A stretch of DNA of 64,000 nt from QHXM01 sp963697975 (GCA_963697975.1 OY969111.1:4712001-4776000); one strand, 5' to 3'. Counted from the stretch's first letter, positions 1 through 8,271 are shown. Made by a program: numbers and translations. The notes: generated by a model not told the origin, from the sequence alone.

Positions 1-2
1 CG

Positions 3-239
3 AATGGGTCGATGACGAGAGGGCAGGTCTTGCGTGCATTGGTGGAGAGTACGGAGGTCTATAACAAGTATTACAACGAAGCGTTCGTGATTATGCAGTA
101 CTTCGGCTACCTGCGTCGCTCCGCCGATATTTCCTACTTGAACTGGATTCAGACGATGAACAATACCGGCGGGGATTATCGGATTATGATAAACGGCTTC
201 CTCAACTCCGCTGAATATCGTCAGCGCTTCGGGCCTTGA
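3..239 (+). CDS. DUF4214-like domain protein, C-terminal fragment
   Basis: The reading frame is open to the left edge of the window, so only the last 78 residues of a longer protein are visible and the real start lies outside. The fragment is all-helical in character and ends with a pattern (N-x-Y-x-x-A-F near the middle, then G-F-x-x-S-x-E-Y-R-x-R-F-G at the end) that I recognise from DUF4214 domains, which are often appended to secreted or surface calcium-binding proteins. The stop codon directly abuts the stop of the convergent aminopeptidase gene with no gap. The family call rests on the C-terminal motif alone; nothing about the upstream domains can be said. Confidence 0.6.
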   Translation, partial: NGSMTRGQVLRALVESTEVYNKYYNEAFVIMQYFGYLRRSADISYLNWIQTMNNTGGDYRIMINGFLNSAEYRQRFGP

Positions 240-1910
240 TTAAGGTTCCTGGCGCACGACAAGCTCTTTCAAAATCGTTTCATTCGGGTCTATCCGCACG
301 TCTACGGGTCTCTTTGAAAGCGGAACGAAGAGACTTGTCTCCCTATCACCGGGTGTGAACATCGCGTGTTGGATTCCTTTTTCCGTGACAATCTCCACCG
401 GCAGCGGAGTCAGAAAGGGTGCGTCTTCCTGTGTCTGTCGAAGATGAATCTTGAGCGTGCCGCGCCCTCCTCTCGCCTTTCGCCATGACCAGGACGCTTC
501 ATAACGAGGATGCCCGCTCCCATACACCCAGCGCGCGAAGAACTCTTTCAAATTCTTTCCGGATGACCGCTCAAGCGCCGCGCGCAAATCTTCAGTCGAA
601 GCCGACCTGTCTTCATGTTTGAGGTAAAAATCTCGTATGCCTCTGAAGAACGCCTCGTCGCCCAAAAGCCCGCGCAGCATGTGAAGCACCCACGCGCCCT
701 TCTGGTAGTTGTTCCCGTTGAGCAACTTCATCAGGTCTTCCGTTTCGGTGTCATAAATCGGCGCGCGCCGTCCCCGCTCATACGCAAAGTAAGTTCTGGC
801 CGCTCGCTGCATGAACTCGCGGAATGCCTCCTGGCCCTCGAAGCGCTCGACGAAGAGCGCCGCAAAGTAGGTGGCGAAGCCTTCGCTCAACCAGAGGTCT
901 GACCACGTTTTGATTGAGACGGAATCGCCGAACCACTGGTGCGCTATCTCGTGCGCGGTGACTTCGACCAGCCCGCGCCGGACATTGAATCTGCGACTCA
1001 GCGGCTGCGAGTCCAGAGGTGTATTGAAGAGTGTGCCTGAGAAAACAATCGCGCTTGAATTCTCCATCCCGCCATAGCGCGTCGCGCCGACAATCAACGC
1101 CAGTTTCTCGTAAGGGTAGGGCGCAACCCTTTCGCTGAAAAACTGAAGCGTGGGTGCGGCGGAGTTGAAGCCTCGCCCGGCAACGTCTCTGTCCGTCAGC
1201 GGAACGTAATACGTGAGCGGCGTGCGTGTGTTCGTCGGCAGTTGCGATTGTGCGTACTCGCCGACGGCGATAATCATGCAGTAAGGCGGAATGGGGCGCG
1301 CTTCCGTGTAGACCCAGGTACGCGTCGAATCAGGATTGCTGCGCGTCGAGACGAATTGCCCGTTGGCAACGACGGTGTCGCGCGCCGGGGCGGTGACGTT
1401 GAAGTTGACTGTGGCCTTCGCCGAAGGATGATCGAGGCAGGGTATCCAGTGATGGACGCGGTCGGGCCAGTTGTCGCCCGTCGCCGAAGGCTTTCCCGCT
1501 TTGTCCGTCGTGAGAGTTAAGCCCTCGGCTGGTCGCCCGTGATAGGCGACTTCGATGGTAAACACGTCGTTCTTGTTCATCGGTCGGGGAAGATAGACAT
1601 TGAGCTTACCGCCCACTTGCTCAAAACGAACGGGCGCGTTCATGTATTTGACAGAGTCAATGGTCATCTGGCCGAAGTCCAGATCAATCACACTGAGTGG
1701 CGCTTTCAAGACTTCGATGGCGATGTCCGTCTCCGCATAGGTTATCTCCGTCAGTTGATCGTTGAGCCTGAGCGAAACGTCGTAATGCGTCGGACGCCAG
1801 GCATCCACAAGGCGCTCGCGCCGCTCGGCCAGCGCCAGCGTGAAGAATGAAACGAGCAGCAACGCGAGGACGAGCGAGCGCCGCAAAATGTTCACCAGCA
1901 TTTTTCTCAT
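240..1910 (-). CDS. M1 family zinc aminopeptidase, secreted
   Basis: A zinc-dependent exopeptidase that removes N-terminal residues from peptides. The 556-residue protein starts with a basic stretch and a hydrophobic signal sequence (about residues 8-28, ending ALA), so it acts outside the cytoplasm. The N-terminal beta-sheet domain is followed by the M1 substrate motif GGMEN (280-284) and the zinc site HEIAH (320-324) with the third ligand Glu 343 in LSEGF, the exact 18-residue spacing of the family. It is shorter than ERAP-type M1 enzymes (about 850) and lacks their long C-terminal helical domain, resembling compact bacterial leukotriene-A4-hydrolase-like members. It is transcribed alone and converges on the DUF4214 gene. 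Confidence 0.92.
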   Translation of the reverse strand: MRKMLVNILRRSLVLALLLVSFFTLALAERRERLVDAWRPTHYDVSLRLNDQLTEITYAETDIAIEVLKAPLSVIDLDFGQMTIDSVKYMNAPVRFEQVGGKLNVYLPRPMNKNDVFTIEVAYHGRPAEGLTLTTDKAGKPSATGDNWPDRVHHWIPCLDHPSAKATVNFNVTAPARDTVVANGQFVSTRSNPDSTRTWVYTEARPIPPYCMIIAVGEYAQSQLPTNTRTPLTYYVPLTDRDVAGRGFNSAAPTLQFFSERVAPYPYEKLALIVGATRYGGMENSSAIVFSGTLFNTPLDSQPLSRRFNVRRGLVEVTAHEIAHQWFGDSVSIKTWSDLWLSEGFATYFAALFVERFEGQEAFREFMQRAARTYFAYERGRRAPIYDTETEDLMKLLNGNNYQKGAWVLHMLRGLLGDEAFFRGIRDFYLKHEDRSASTEDLRAALERSSGKNLKEFFARWVYGSGHPRYEASWSWRKARGGRGTLKIHLRQTQEDAPFLTPLPVEIVTEKGIQHAMFTPGDRETSLFVPLSKRPVDVRIDPNETILKELVVRQEP

Positions 1911-1924
1911 GTTTATATTTAGAC

Positions 1925-2041
1925 AGAATTAGCAGGGATGGACAGGATAGACAGGATATAAAATAACATCAAGCTTACTTGACCCGTCTTGTTTCCTTAA
2001 TAGTGATTATCCTGTTAATCCTGTCCATCCCTGCTAATTCT
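1925..2041. repeat. Hairpin repeat, 9-bp CAGGATNNA family
   Basis: Left arm 1925-1957 and right arm 2009-2041 are near-perfect reverse complements (33 bp, two or three mismatches by eye). Each arm is a run of nonamers of the type GACAGGATA or AACAGGATT. The spacer is 51 bp. It fills the gap between two minus-strand genes. Other members of this family lie at 3085-3195, 46375-46468, 58505-58615 and 59171-59501. Confidence 0.9.
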
Positions 2042-2046
2042 TCGAT

Positions 2047-2406
2047 TCAACGCAGCCCCAGCATCAATAGCGCAGAGCGATCCGACACCGCGCCTCCGCG
2101 CTCCTGCCAGTTTCTATAAGCCGACAGTTCATCATCGGTCACCGGGCGATTCCCCAGCCGCGCTGCGGGCGTGCGCTCGAATGCCCGGTCTGTCAACGCC
2201 ATGTGGGCTTGTCGCACGTGAAGAGCACCGGGTTCGGCAAGCGCTGCCTCGGCTGCCTCGACATCGGGAAACAACTCTTCATAGGCGAGCAGATGCCAGA
2301 TTGTTCCTTCCGGTTCGCGCTCTTCTACAGCCAGCACGCGCAGCAGCCCGAAGCCGCTTTCGAGCTGAAAGATGAGATCGTCCCCCGGAGCGAATGATTG
2401 TGCCAC
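2047..2406 (-). CDS. Conserved hypothetical protein, 119 aa
   Basis: I do not recognise this family. It is a soluble, acidic protein of 119 residues with no signal peptide or membrane segment. The first 45 residues look like a small beta-barrel (FAPGDDLIF ... GFGLLRVLAVEE), and the remainder is helical. The start ATG is preceded by AATC only, so no clear ribosome site is visible. Codon use and GC content match the neighbours, which argues that it is a real gene rather than a shadow. It is separated from the aminopeptidase gene by a hairpin repeat. Confidence 0.7.
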   Translation of the reverse strand: MAQSFAPGDDLIFQLESGFGLLRVLAVEEREPEGTIWHLLAYEELFPDVEAAEAALAEPGALHVRQAHMALTDRAFERTPAARLGNRPVTDDELSAYRNWQERGGAVSDRSALLMLGLR

Positions 2407-2459
2407 GATTTCTTAACCTGCCTTTGAGTATTTAGAGTAGCACAGGCGCTGCCTCTTTC

Positions 2460-2498
2460 CGATTTGAATTGCAAATCTAAAATCGCAAATCTACAATC
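2460..2498. repeat. Short AATCGCAAATCTA-type repeat arm
   Basis: A 39-bp AT-rich stretch containing GATTTG, GCAAATCTA, AATCGCAAATCTA in overlapping tandem. It is related in sequence to the fuller hairpin at 41262-41343. It ends about 10 bases before the GTG start of the J-domain gene, where no clear ribosome site is present. Confidence 0.6.
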
Positions 2499-2508
2499 TC
2501 ACACCTGA

Positions 2509-3054
2509 GTGAAACAGTTTGATTCAAGCAAAGACTACTATTCTATTCTGGGCGCGGACGAAGATGCGTCGCCCGGCGATATCGAACGTCTCTATAAACG
2601 GCTGGCCGTGCAGCATCACCCGGACAGGGGCGGCGACGAAGAAGAGATGAAGTCTCTCAACGAGGCTTACGGCGTGCTGAAAGATAAAGAAGCACGCCGG
2701 GTTTATGACGCTGAGCGACAGCAACCCGCCAGCGAAGCACCCACCGCAATTTATACCTCGTCGCCGCTCGAAGTGGATGCAGCCGCCGGACAGAGTTTGG
2801 GCGCGCTGCTCTTCATCGGCGCAGGATTGGTGCTGGCCCTGCTCGTCAGGTTTCAATGGATCTGGTTTCTCTGGCCGCTGGCTGTCCTCGCTGTGTGTTT
2901 GGTGGTCGTCGGACTCATCATGGCTCACGGAGCACTTCGCCGGATTGAAGATCAGCAAAAACACGCGCGCCGCTGGCTCGGTGTGACGCTGGAAGTGATG
3001 TTCTGGGCTGTGCTGTTGAGTAGTGGCTACGGGATTTATCTGGTTCTCAGGTAG
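2509..3054 (+). CDS. J-domain (DnaJ-like) membrane protein
   Basis: A co-chaperone-type protein: the N-terminal 65 residues form a J-domain with the HPD motif in QHHPDRGGDEEE (about residues 36-38) and the closing ARRVYDAER helix, which would stimulate a DnaK ATPase. The rest is not DnaJ-like; it has three hydrophobic segments (about 95-116, 118-142 and 160-180), so the J-domain is tethered to the membrane. The start is GTG, giving MKQFDSS and placing the J-domain correctly. It has no zinc or C-terminal substrate domain, so it is not a general DnaJ. A second membrane J-domain protein lies at 43941. Confidence 0.85.
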   Translation: MKQFDSSKDYYSILGADEDASPGDIERLYKRLAVQHHPDRGGDEEEMKSLNEAYGVLKDKEARRVYDAERQQPASEAPTAIYTSSPLEVDAAAGQSLGALLFIGAGLVLALLVRFQWIWFLWPLAVLAVCLVVVGLIMAHGALRRIEDQQKHARRWLGVTLEVMFWAVLLSSGYGIYLVLR

Positions 3055-3084
3055 CCGCTAAGAGTGCACTGATAAAAGCGAGAA

Positions 3085-3195
3085 GGAATAGACAGGATTA
3101 ACAGGATTAGCAAGATTAAGAAAAGAAGGCAGGACAAGCGAGCTTGAATCTTTTCTTTTCATCCTGTCCATCTTGTTAATCCTGTCTATATTCTC
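3085..3195. repeat. Hairpin repeat, 9-bp CAGGATTAA family
   Basis: The left arm begins near 3086 (AATAGACAGGATTAACAGGATT) and the right arm ends near 3192 as its reverse complement; the spacer is about 40 bp. The nonamer period is clear. Downstream the next gene retains its own GAAGGA ribosome site, unlike several other members of the class. Confidence 0.88.
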
Positions 3196-3216
3196 CTCTG
3201 CGAACGAAGGACGATA

Positions 3217-3606
3217 ATGAGCTTCACCGGACTCGATCTGCTTTTTCTGGAAATCAACAGCCTTGAGGAATCCGTCACGTTCTATCAGGAACAACTCGGC
3301 TTCCAACTGGAAACGCACACTCCCGAATCCGAGCCGCCGATGGCGACGTTGCGCGCAGGGCGTTTGAAACTGACGCTCGTGCAGCAACTGGAAACGATGC
3401 TCAGGCGCGGGCGCGGGGTGAATTTCTTTGTCGGCGTTACGGACGTTGACGTTTATTACGAAGAACTGAAAGAGCGCAAGGTGTTTGTCGCGCCGCCCGC
3501 GGACGAAGGCTGGGGCGGGCGCTTTCTCACCCTTGAAGACCCTGACAAGTACAGATTCTTTTTCGTCACGTGGGTGGACGAAGAACAGATGAAGGAGACT
3601 AGCTGA
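3217..3606 (+). CDS. VOC (glyoxalase/bleomycin-resistance fold) protein
   Basis: A 129-residue member of the vicinal oxygen chelate superfamily, made of two beta-alpha-beta-beta-beta units. Visible hallmarks are LEINSLEESVTFYQEQLGF near the start and the second-half phrase DPDKYRFFFV near the end. VOC proteins range from glyoxalases and dioxygenases to drug-binding resistance proteins; the sequence does not decide among them. GAAGGA sits 8 bases before the ATG. The stop codon is one base before the next start, so it is translationally coupled to the small Sm-like gene. Confidence 0.82.
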   Translation: MSFTGLDLLFLEINSLEESVTFYQEQLGFQLETHTPESEPPMATLRAGRLKLTLVQQLETMLRRGRGVNFFVGVTDVDVYYEELKERKVFVAPPADEGWGGRFLTLEDPDKYRFFFVTWVDEEQMKETS

Positions 3607-3607
3607 G

Positions 3608-3820
3608 ATGGCGATGCAGCACATCGAAAATATGCTGAGACGCTACAGAGGGCAGGCCATTAGCATCAAGACCATGTCCGGCGGCCTCTACGAAGGAACG
3701 ATCACGGAAATCACCAACGATTACGTGGCGCTCAGCGTCAAGGGTGCAGAGGGCGCGCCGGAGCAGGTCTTCGTGCTGCTTCACAGCATCGAGTCCGTGC
3801 TGCCGCGTGGCACTACGTAA
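3608..3820 (+). CDS. Small Sm/LSm-like protein, 70 aa
   Basis: A 70-residue protein whose pattern matches one Sm-fold barrel: an N-terminal helix (IENMLRRYRG), strand QAISIKTMSG, GLYEGTITEI, NDYVALSVKG, then VFVLLHSIESVLP. In the Sm fold the phrases 'G.x.YEG.I' and 'I.SV.P' correspond to strands 2-3 and 5. Bacterial proteins of this shape include Hfq and several uncharacterised LSm-like families; the Hfq-specific KH motif is not seen, so I do not call it Hfq. It starts one base after the VOC stop, in an evident two-gene operon. RNA binding is an inference from fold only. Confidence 0.7.
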   Translation: MAMQHIENMLRRYRGQAISIKTMSGGLYEGTITEITNDYVALSVKGAEGAPEQVFVLLHSIESVLPRGTT

Positions 3821-3855
3821 GGAGTTAGTCTCCTAAATTTCCCGTGAGGTAATGT

Positions 3856-4698
3856 ATGAAAATATTCATCAGTTGGTCAGGTGACCGCAGTAAGATAGTA
3901 GCAGCAGCTTTGAAGTCATGGCTTGGTGATGTCTTTATAGATGTACAGACATGGATGTCCGATCATGACATAAACGCTGGATCAAGATGGAGTAACGATT
4001 TAGATAATGAGCTTGAATCTACAAATTTTGGTATATTGTGTCTCACACCTGAAAACCTTAGTTCTGCGTGGTTGCTCTTTGAAGCAGGCTCGTTAGCCAA
4101 GATAGTTAAAAATTCACGCGTCGTACCTTACCGCCTAACTGTTAGCGAAACTGACGTAGAGTATCCTTTGGCTCAATTTCAAGGTGTTGATGCAGATAAA
4201 GCAGGGACGCAGAAACTCCTACAGAGCATAAATGATGTTCGAGAGGCAAAACTTGAAAATGATAGACTAGAAAGGCTGTTTGAAATCTGGTGGCCTAGTC
4301 TGGAAAGGCAACTTCAAAGTATTCCCCTAACACAAGGCGCATCGACACCTCAACGACCCGACCGAGCACTTTTGGAGGAGATACTTAATCTTGTGCGTCC
4401 CTTAACTCGACCTCATCAGACACCAACTGCACCCAAACCAGAAGATGAAACTACTATTTGGGTCAAAGCAAAAAAGATTTACGATGTCTCTGAAGATGAA
4501 ATGGTGGCTATGAGCACGTCAGAGCTTGAAAGGTATTTTTATCGACTAGAGGCGCGATGGTTGATAACAATGTCTTCTAGTGAGGAGAGCTTATTAGAAG
4601 GGAAAATGGCTTTAGCTGATAAGGAATTGTCGCGGCGAAAATTGAGCACTGCACTGGCTGATAACACACCAACTCCTTCAACAGATGACGGAGCCTAA
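3856..4698 (+). CDS. TIR domain protein, probable NADase/defence effector
   Basis: Residues 1-125 form a TIR domain: strand MKIFISWSGD, box-2-like region around the alternating DHDINAG, and W72-x-x-x-E76 in AWLLFEAG, where the Glu aligns with the catalytic glutamate of bacterial TIR NADases. The remaining 150 residues are a charged helical region of no family I recognise, probably a sensor or oligomerisation part. The gene is clearly more AT-rich than its neighbours, uses codons such as ATA and TTA that are rare next door, and sits alone between GC-rich housekeeping genes, which suggests transfer. TIR NADases in bacteria serve in Thoeris, Pycsar, CBASS and pAgo systems, but no partner gene is adjacent here. 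Confidence 0.82.
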   Translation: MKIFISWSGDRSKIVAAALKSWLGDVFIDVQTWMSDHDINAGSRWSNDLDNELESTNFGILCLTPENLSSAWLLFEAGSLAKIVKNSRVVPYRLTVSETDVEYPLAQFQGVDADKAGTQKLLQSINDVREAKLENDRLERLFEIWWPSLERQLQSIPLTQGASTPQRPDRALLEEILNLVRPLTRPHQTPTAPKPEDETTIWVKAKKIYDVSEDEMVAMSTSELERYFYRLEARWLITMSSSEESLLEGKMALADKELSRRKLSTALADNTPTPSTDDGA

Positions 4699-4725
4699 CA
4701 ACCTATAACCCATTCAACGCGACGC
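4690..4725 (+). other. Possible attC-like left half after TIR gene
   Basis: The TIR stop codon lies in GCCTAACAAC, followed by a C-rich stretch ending in TTCAACGCGACGCC. This layout, with the stop inside a Y-Y-Y-A-A-C-like core followed by a CAAxxxGAC block, resembles the left part of integron attC sites. No right half (GTTRRRY) follows before the next gene at 4745. Offered as a weak observation. Confidence 0.3.
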
Positions 4726-4744
4726 CTCATGGTGACTCATCCAC

Positions 4745-5770
4745 ATGCGTTATATCGAAAATCCGCCCAATCCCTGGCTCACGCACACGGTTGAATGGCT
4801 CGGCGAGCCGCCCGAAGCGCGCGTCGAAGTTTTTGAAGAGACGGAAACGCGCTCGATCATCACGCACAATAATAGCCCTGATGTCGGCTTCGATTATTCC
4901 GTCAATTGCTATCGCGGTTGCGCCCACGCCTGCACGTATTGTTTCAGCCGTCCGACGCATGAATACTTAGGCTACGGCGCGGGCACGGACTTTGAGCGCA
5001 AGATTGTGGCGAAAATTAAAGCGCCGGAATTGTTGCGCGCGGAGTTTATGCGTCGTAGCTGGCGGGGCGAGCCGCTCGTCTTCTCCTTCACCTCAGACCC
5101 GTATGTTCCGCTCGAAGCTCATTACAAGTTGACGCGCCGCTGCCTTGAAGTCTGTCTGGAGTTTCGCAATCCCATCAGCATCGTTACGAAGTCGGCGCTC
5201 ATTCGCAGAGACGTTGACCTGATTGCTGAGCTTGCGCGTGAGGCGTCGGCGAACGTCTTCTTCACCATTCCGTTTGCGGATTACGAGACGGCGCGTGCGG
5301 TCGAACCATTTGCGCCCTCGCCCGATGCGCGTTTCAAAGCGATGAAGGAACTGGCGGAAGCGGGGATAGAAGTCGGAATCGGGATTGCGCCCGTCATTCC
5401 GGGCCTGAGCGTTGATACGCCCGAACTGCTCAAGCGTGCGAAAGAAGCAGGCGCGCGTCAAGCTTTTATGTCAATGCTGCGTTTGCCCGGCAGCGTCGCG
5501 GAATATTTCGAGCAACGCTTGCGTGAGAAGTTGCCATTGAAAGCGCAACGCGTGCTTAATCGAATACGAGAGGCGCGCGATGGAAAATTAAACTCAAGCG
5601 AGTTCGGTGATCGTATGCGTGGCAAGGGCGAATACTGGCAGGCTCAGGAGCGATTGTTTCGTCTCTACTGCCAGCGATTGGGCTTTAACCGGCAGGAGAG
5701 TGGGACGTATGAAACCCGCAGGAGCAAGTCTTTCCGCAGGCCATCGGCGCAGGGCTTGCTCTTTGAGTGA
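4745..5770 (+). CDS. Radical SAM protein, PA0069/SplB-related family
   Basis: A 341-residue radical SAM enzyme of the family often annotated PA0069 or Rv2578c, related to spore photoproduct lyase. The iron-sulfur motif is C-x3-C-x2-C in CAHACTYC (about residues 60-67), preceded by the family phrase VNCYRGC and followed by SRPTHEYLGY. Further signature parts are SFTSDPYVPLE and VTKSALI. The family splits SAM to a 5'-deoxyadenosyl radical; its physiological substrate is not established. It ends GTGA-overlapping the region before the CBS gene. Function beyond radical chemistry cannot be read from sequence. Confidence 0.88.
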   Translation: MRYIENPPNPWLTHTVEWLGEPPEARVEVFEETETRSIITHNNSPDVGFDYSVNCYRGCAHACTYCFSRPTHEYLGYGAGTDFERKIVAKIKAPELLRAEFMRRSWRGEPLVFSFTSDPYVPLEAHYKLTRRCLEVCLEFRNPISIVTKSALIRRDVDLIAELAREASANVFFTIPFADYETARAVEPFAPSPDARFKAMKELAEAGIEVGIGIAPVIPGLSVDTPELLKRAKEAGARQAFMSMLRLPGSVAEYFEQRLREKLPLKAQRVLNRIREARDGKLNSSEFGDRMRGKGEYWQAQERLFRLYCQRLGFNRQESGTYETRRSKSFRRPSAQGLLFE

Positions 5771-5838
5771 AGACAAGAAAAGTCCGCTTGATTTATAATA
5801 GCCGCACGCTCTTTCAGAATATTTCGGGGGGACATGCC

Positions 5839-6264
5839 ATGATTACGATCAGGGATGTGATACGCGACCGCGAGCCATATTCCGTGCGGGAGAATGTGAC
5901 CGTGCTGGAAGCGGCAGAGTATATGGCGCAGCGTAAGGTCGGCGGCGTCTGCGTGCTGGACGAAGATGGGCGTTTGATCGGACTCTTAACCGAGCGTGAT
6001 CTGCTGAACAGCATCGTCCTCCCGCGCCTTGACCCGGCGAACGTGCCGGTCAGCGGTGCGATGAGCAAGGTGCAGGCGGTGATCGAGATGACGGACACGC
6101 CGGAGGAAGCGCTTGAAAGGATGGAAATGATTGGCCGCCGCCATCTGCCAGTCGTCGAAGGCGAGCGCTGGGTCGGGATGCTCTCGATGCGCGACATCCT
6201 GCGCGTAGAGGTCAACGAGCAGGGCGACGAATTAAAGCTTCTGCATGAATATATTTCCCACTGA
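5839..6264 (+). CDS. CBS-domain pair protein
   Basis: A stand-alone Bateman module of two CBS domains (about residues 5-60 and 75-135), with the typical YMAQRKVGGVCVLDEDG and RRHLPVVEGERWVGMLS turns. CBS pairs bind AMP, ATP or SAM and report energy state, usually to a partner enzyme. I chose the ATG at 5839, preceded by a GGGGG run; a longer GTG-started form from 5767 would overlap the preceding stop but adds a tail of no CBS character. A terminator-like hairpin follows at 6305. Confidence 0.85.
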   Translation: MITIRDVIRDREPYSVRENVTVLEAAEYMAQRKVGGVCVLDEDGRLIGLLTERDLLNSIVLPRLDPANVPVSGAMSKVQAVIEMTDTPEEALERMEMIGRRHLPVVEGERWVGMLSMRDILRVEVNEQGDELKLLHEYISH

Positions 6265-6304
6265 GTTGCGTCTAATAGGTTAGGGAACTCCAGGTTCAGT
6301 TTCG

Positions 6305-6338
6305 AAGGCGGCGAGTTTTCCCATGCGCCGCCTTTCGT
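6305..6338 (+). terminator. Probable intrinsic terminator after CBS gene
   Basis: AAGGCGGCG (6305-6313) pairs with CGCCGCCTT (6326-6334), followed by TTCGTTATT. The stem is GC-rich but the T tract is interrupted, so efficiency is uncertain. Confidence 0.55.
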
Positions 6339-6372
6339 TATTAAGGTCGAAAAACAATCAAGGGGGAGCGAG

Positions 6373-7521
6373 ATGAAACGCATCTTTTATTCAACTTTAG
6401 TTTTCAGTCTGGCGTTGGCTTGCAGTCAAGCGCCGCCGGGAAAAGGAGCGGGGGAAACTGCCAGCACGTCTGACGGCGCGGTGCAGTTTCGCGTCGAGAC
6501 TGTTGTGGGTGGTCTTCAGGTTCCCTGGTCAATCAGCTTTGCGCCGGATAACCGTATCATCTTTACGGAGCGACCGGGACGTGTGCGCGTGATTGAGCAG
6601 GGGCGTCTGCGCCCTGAACCGCTCTTCATCATCTCGGATGTTGAATCGAGAAGCGAGAGCGGCTTGATGGGACTCACGCTTCACCCGCAGTTTGCGTCGA
6701 ATCGCTTTCTCTATCTTGCTTATGCTTACAACAGCGGCGGCGATGGTCAGCGCGTGCGCGTCGTGCGCTTTCGGGAAACGGGCACGAGTCTGGTAGATCG
6801 GAAATTGATTATCGAAGACATTCCGGCAGCGCAGTTTCATGCCGGATGCCGTTTGCGCTTTGGGCCTGACGGCAAACTCTATATAACGACGGGCGACGCG
6901 ACCGAACCCCAAACCGCGCAAAAGCTCGATTCGCTCGGCGGGAAAATTCTGCGCCTCAACGACGACGGCACAATCCCTTCCGACAATCCGTTCGTCGGAC
7001 AAACGGGTGCGCGTCCCGAAATCTGGACCTACGGGCATCGCAACCCGCAGGGCTTGGACTATCAACCGGGCAGCAATACGTTTTTCGAGACTGAGCATGG
7101 GCCGTCGGGCGGCGACGCGCCGGGCGGCGGCGATGAAGTCAACATCATCGAAAAGGGGAAAAACTACGGCTGGCCGATTGTTCATCACAAAGATTCGCGC
7201 GCCGGGATGGAATCGCCGCTGCTGGAATACACGCCTGCCATCGCGCCCGCGAGCGGCACGTTCTATCGCGGCGCAGCGTTCCCGCAGTTTCGCGGCAACT
7301 TCTTTTTCGGGAACCTGCGCGGGCAGACGATCATTCGAGTTGTGCTTGATGGAAGACGAGTAGTCAGTGAGGAACGCTTGCTTGAAAGACAGTACGGGCG
7401 GATTCGAGACGTGGCGGAAGGGCCGGACGGAGCGATCTATTTCTCCACGTCAAACAAAGACGGGCGCGGCTCGCCAGCGAGCGATGATGATAGGATTTTG
7501 AAACTCGTGCCGGTTAAATAA
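6373..7521 (+). CDS. PQQ-dependent sugar dehydrogenase, lipoprotein
   Basis: A six-bladed beta-propeller of the soluble aldose sugar dehydrogenase (YliI/GdhB-like) family that oxidises sugars with PQQ outside the cytoplasm. The 382-residue protein begins with a signal peptide ending in the lipobox LALAC (about residues 14-18), so it is likely lipid-anchored. Family landmarks seen are VPWSISFAPDN, RPGRVRVIE, GLMGLTLHP, the catalytic-region AAQFHAG, GGKILRLN, GHRNPQGLDY and TEHGPSGGDE. It has its own AAGGGGGAG ribosome site 5 bases before ATG. The PQQ supply genes are not in this window. Confidence 0.9.
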   Translation: MKRIFYSTLVFSLALACSQAPPGKGAGETASTSDGAVQFRVETVVGGLQVPWSISFAPDNRIIFTERPGRVRVIEQGRLRPEPLFIISDVESRSESGLMGLTLHPQFASNRFLYLAYAYNSGGDGQRVRVVRFRETGTSLVDRKLIIEDIPAAQFHAGCRLRFGPDGKLYITTGDATEPQTAQKLDSLGGKILRLNDDGTIPSDNPFVGQTGARPEIWTYGHRNPQGLDYQPGSNTFFETEHGPSGGDAPGGGDEVNIIEKGKNYGWPIVHHKDSRAGMESPLLEYTPAIAPASGTFYRGAAFPQFRGNFFFGNLRGQTIIRVVLDGRRVVSEERLLERQYGRIRDVAEGPDGAIYFSTSNKDGRGSPASDDDRILKLVPVK

Positions 7522-7617
7522 GGCGAGACGACCATCTTGCGTGCGAAAGCCACGCTCTTTTTGCTTATAGAGTATTCGCGCTGACGCGCTCAACGACAGA
7601 CAGGAATGTCTGTTCCA

Positions 7618-8271
7618 CTATTTTTTCTGAGCCAGCACAGCGGTTTTTGACCAGCCGATGGGATGAAGCGGCGGGAAGCGGTAATGCTTGACGACGCGGA
7701 AATAGCGGCGTGTGTTTTCGGCGACTTCGCGTGGGTGATGAGCTTTGAAGCGGAACATGACTTCGAGCATCTTGCTGACGGGAGACGGCCTGACGGGAAG
7801 ATGGAGAATGTAGCCGCCGCGTTTGAGTACGCGCGATAGTTCGCCGAATCCTTCACGCAGGGGGACGTATTCCAGCACGCCGCTCGTCACCACGAAATCG
7901 AATGAATTGTCTGCGAAGGGTAGCGCCAGCACGTTCGCCTGTGTGAACCAGACCTTGTCGGCGCGCCCGGCATTCTCTTCGACAGCCTTTTTCGCCGTCA
8001 CGATTGAAGAGCCGGAGAGGTCTATGGCCGTAATCCTGACAGGCAGATCGAGCGCCTTGAGCAGTGCGATGGTCAGCAGCCCCGTGCCGCATCCGGCGTC
8101 CAGAATCTTGGCGTCAGAGGAGAGTGGAATCGGATGAGTGCGTAGATATTGATGAAGAGAACGCCCGTAGCCGTTGAATTTGAAGGTCAGGTTATAGAGG
8201 CTGGCGATTCTGTCATAAAACGATCCCGGTCGCGCCTCAGTCGCCCCTCTTGTCGCTAAGTTCTGTGCCAT
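7618..8271 (-). CDS. Class I SAM-dependent methyltransferase
   Basis: A 217-residue methyltransferase with the SAM-binding motif I ILDAGCGTG (about residues 56-64), acidic residue after strand 2 (ITAIDLSG), and post-I motif VVTSGVLEYVP. The N-terminal part (SFYDRIASLYNLTF) resembles UbiE-like enzymes, so small lipid or quinone-like substrates are possible, but no specificity can be assigned. It converges on the sugar dehydrogenase gene; between them a small hairpin (ACAGACA/TGTCTGT near 7596-7613) followed by a T-rich run could end either transcript. Confidence 0.85.
   Translation of the reverse strand: MAQNLATRGATEARPGSFYDRIASLYNLTFKFNGYGRSLHQYLRTHPIPLSSDAKILDAGCGTGLLTIALLKALDLPVRITAIDLSGSSIVTAKKAVEENAGRADKVWFTQANVLALPFADNSFDFVVTSGVLEYVPLREGFGELSRVLKRGGYILHLPVRPSPVSKMLEVMFRFKAHHPREVAENTRRYFRVVKHYRFPPLHPIGWSKTAVLAQKK

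Noticed and set aside
3058..3624. 188-codon minus-strand frame across the VOC gene
   Set aside because: Covers a hairpin repeat and the VOC gene in antisense; no family match.
5767..5838. N-terminal extension of the CBS protein from a GTG at 5767
   Set aside because: The extension lacks any CBS character, and the ATG at 5839 has a purine-rich stretch in front.
7590..7620. Palindrome ACAGACAGGAATGTCTGT near the methyltransferase stop
   Set aside because: Could be a weak terminator, but the stem is only 7 bp and no repeat family was evident here.
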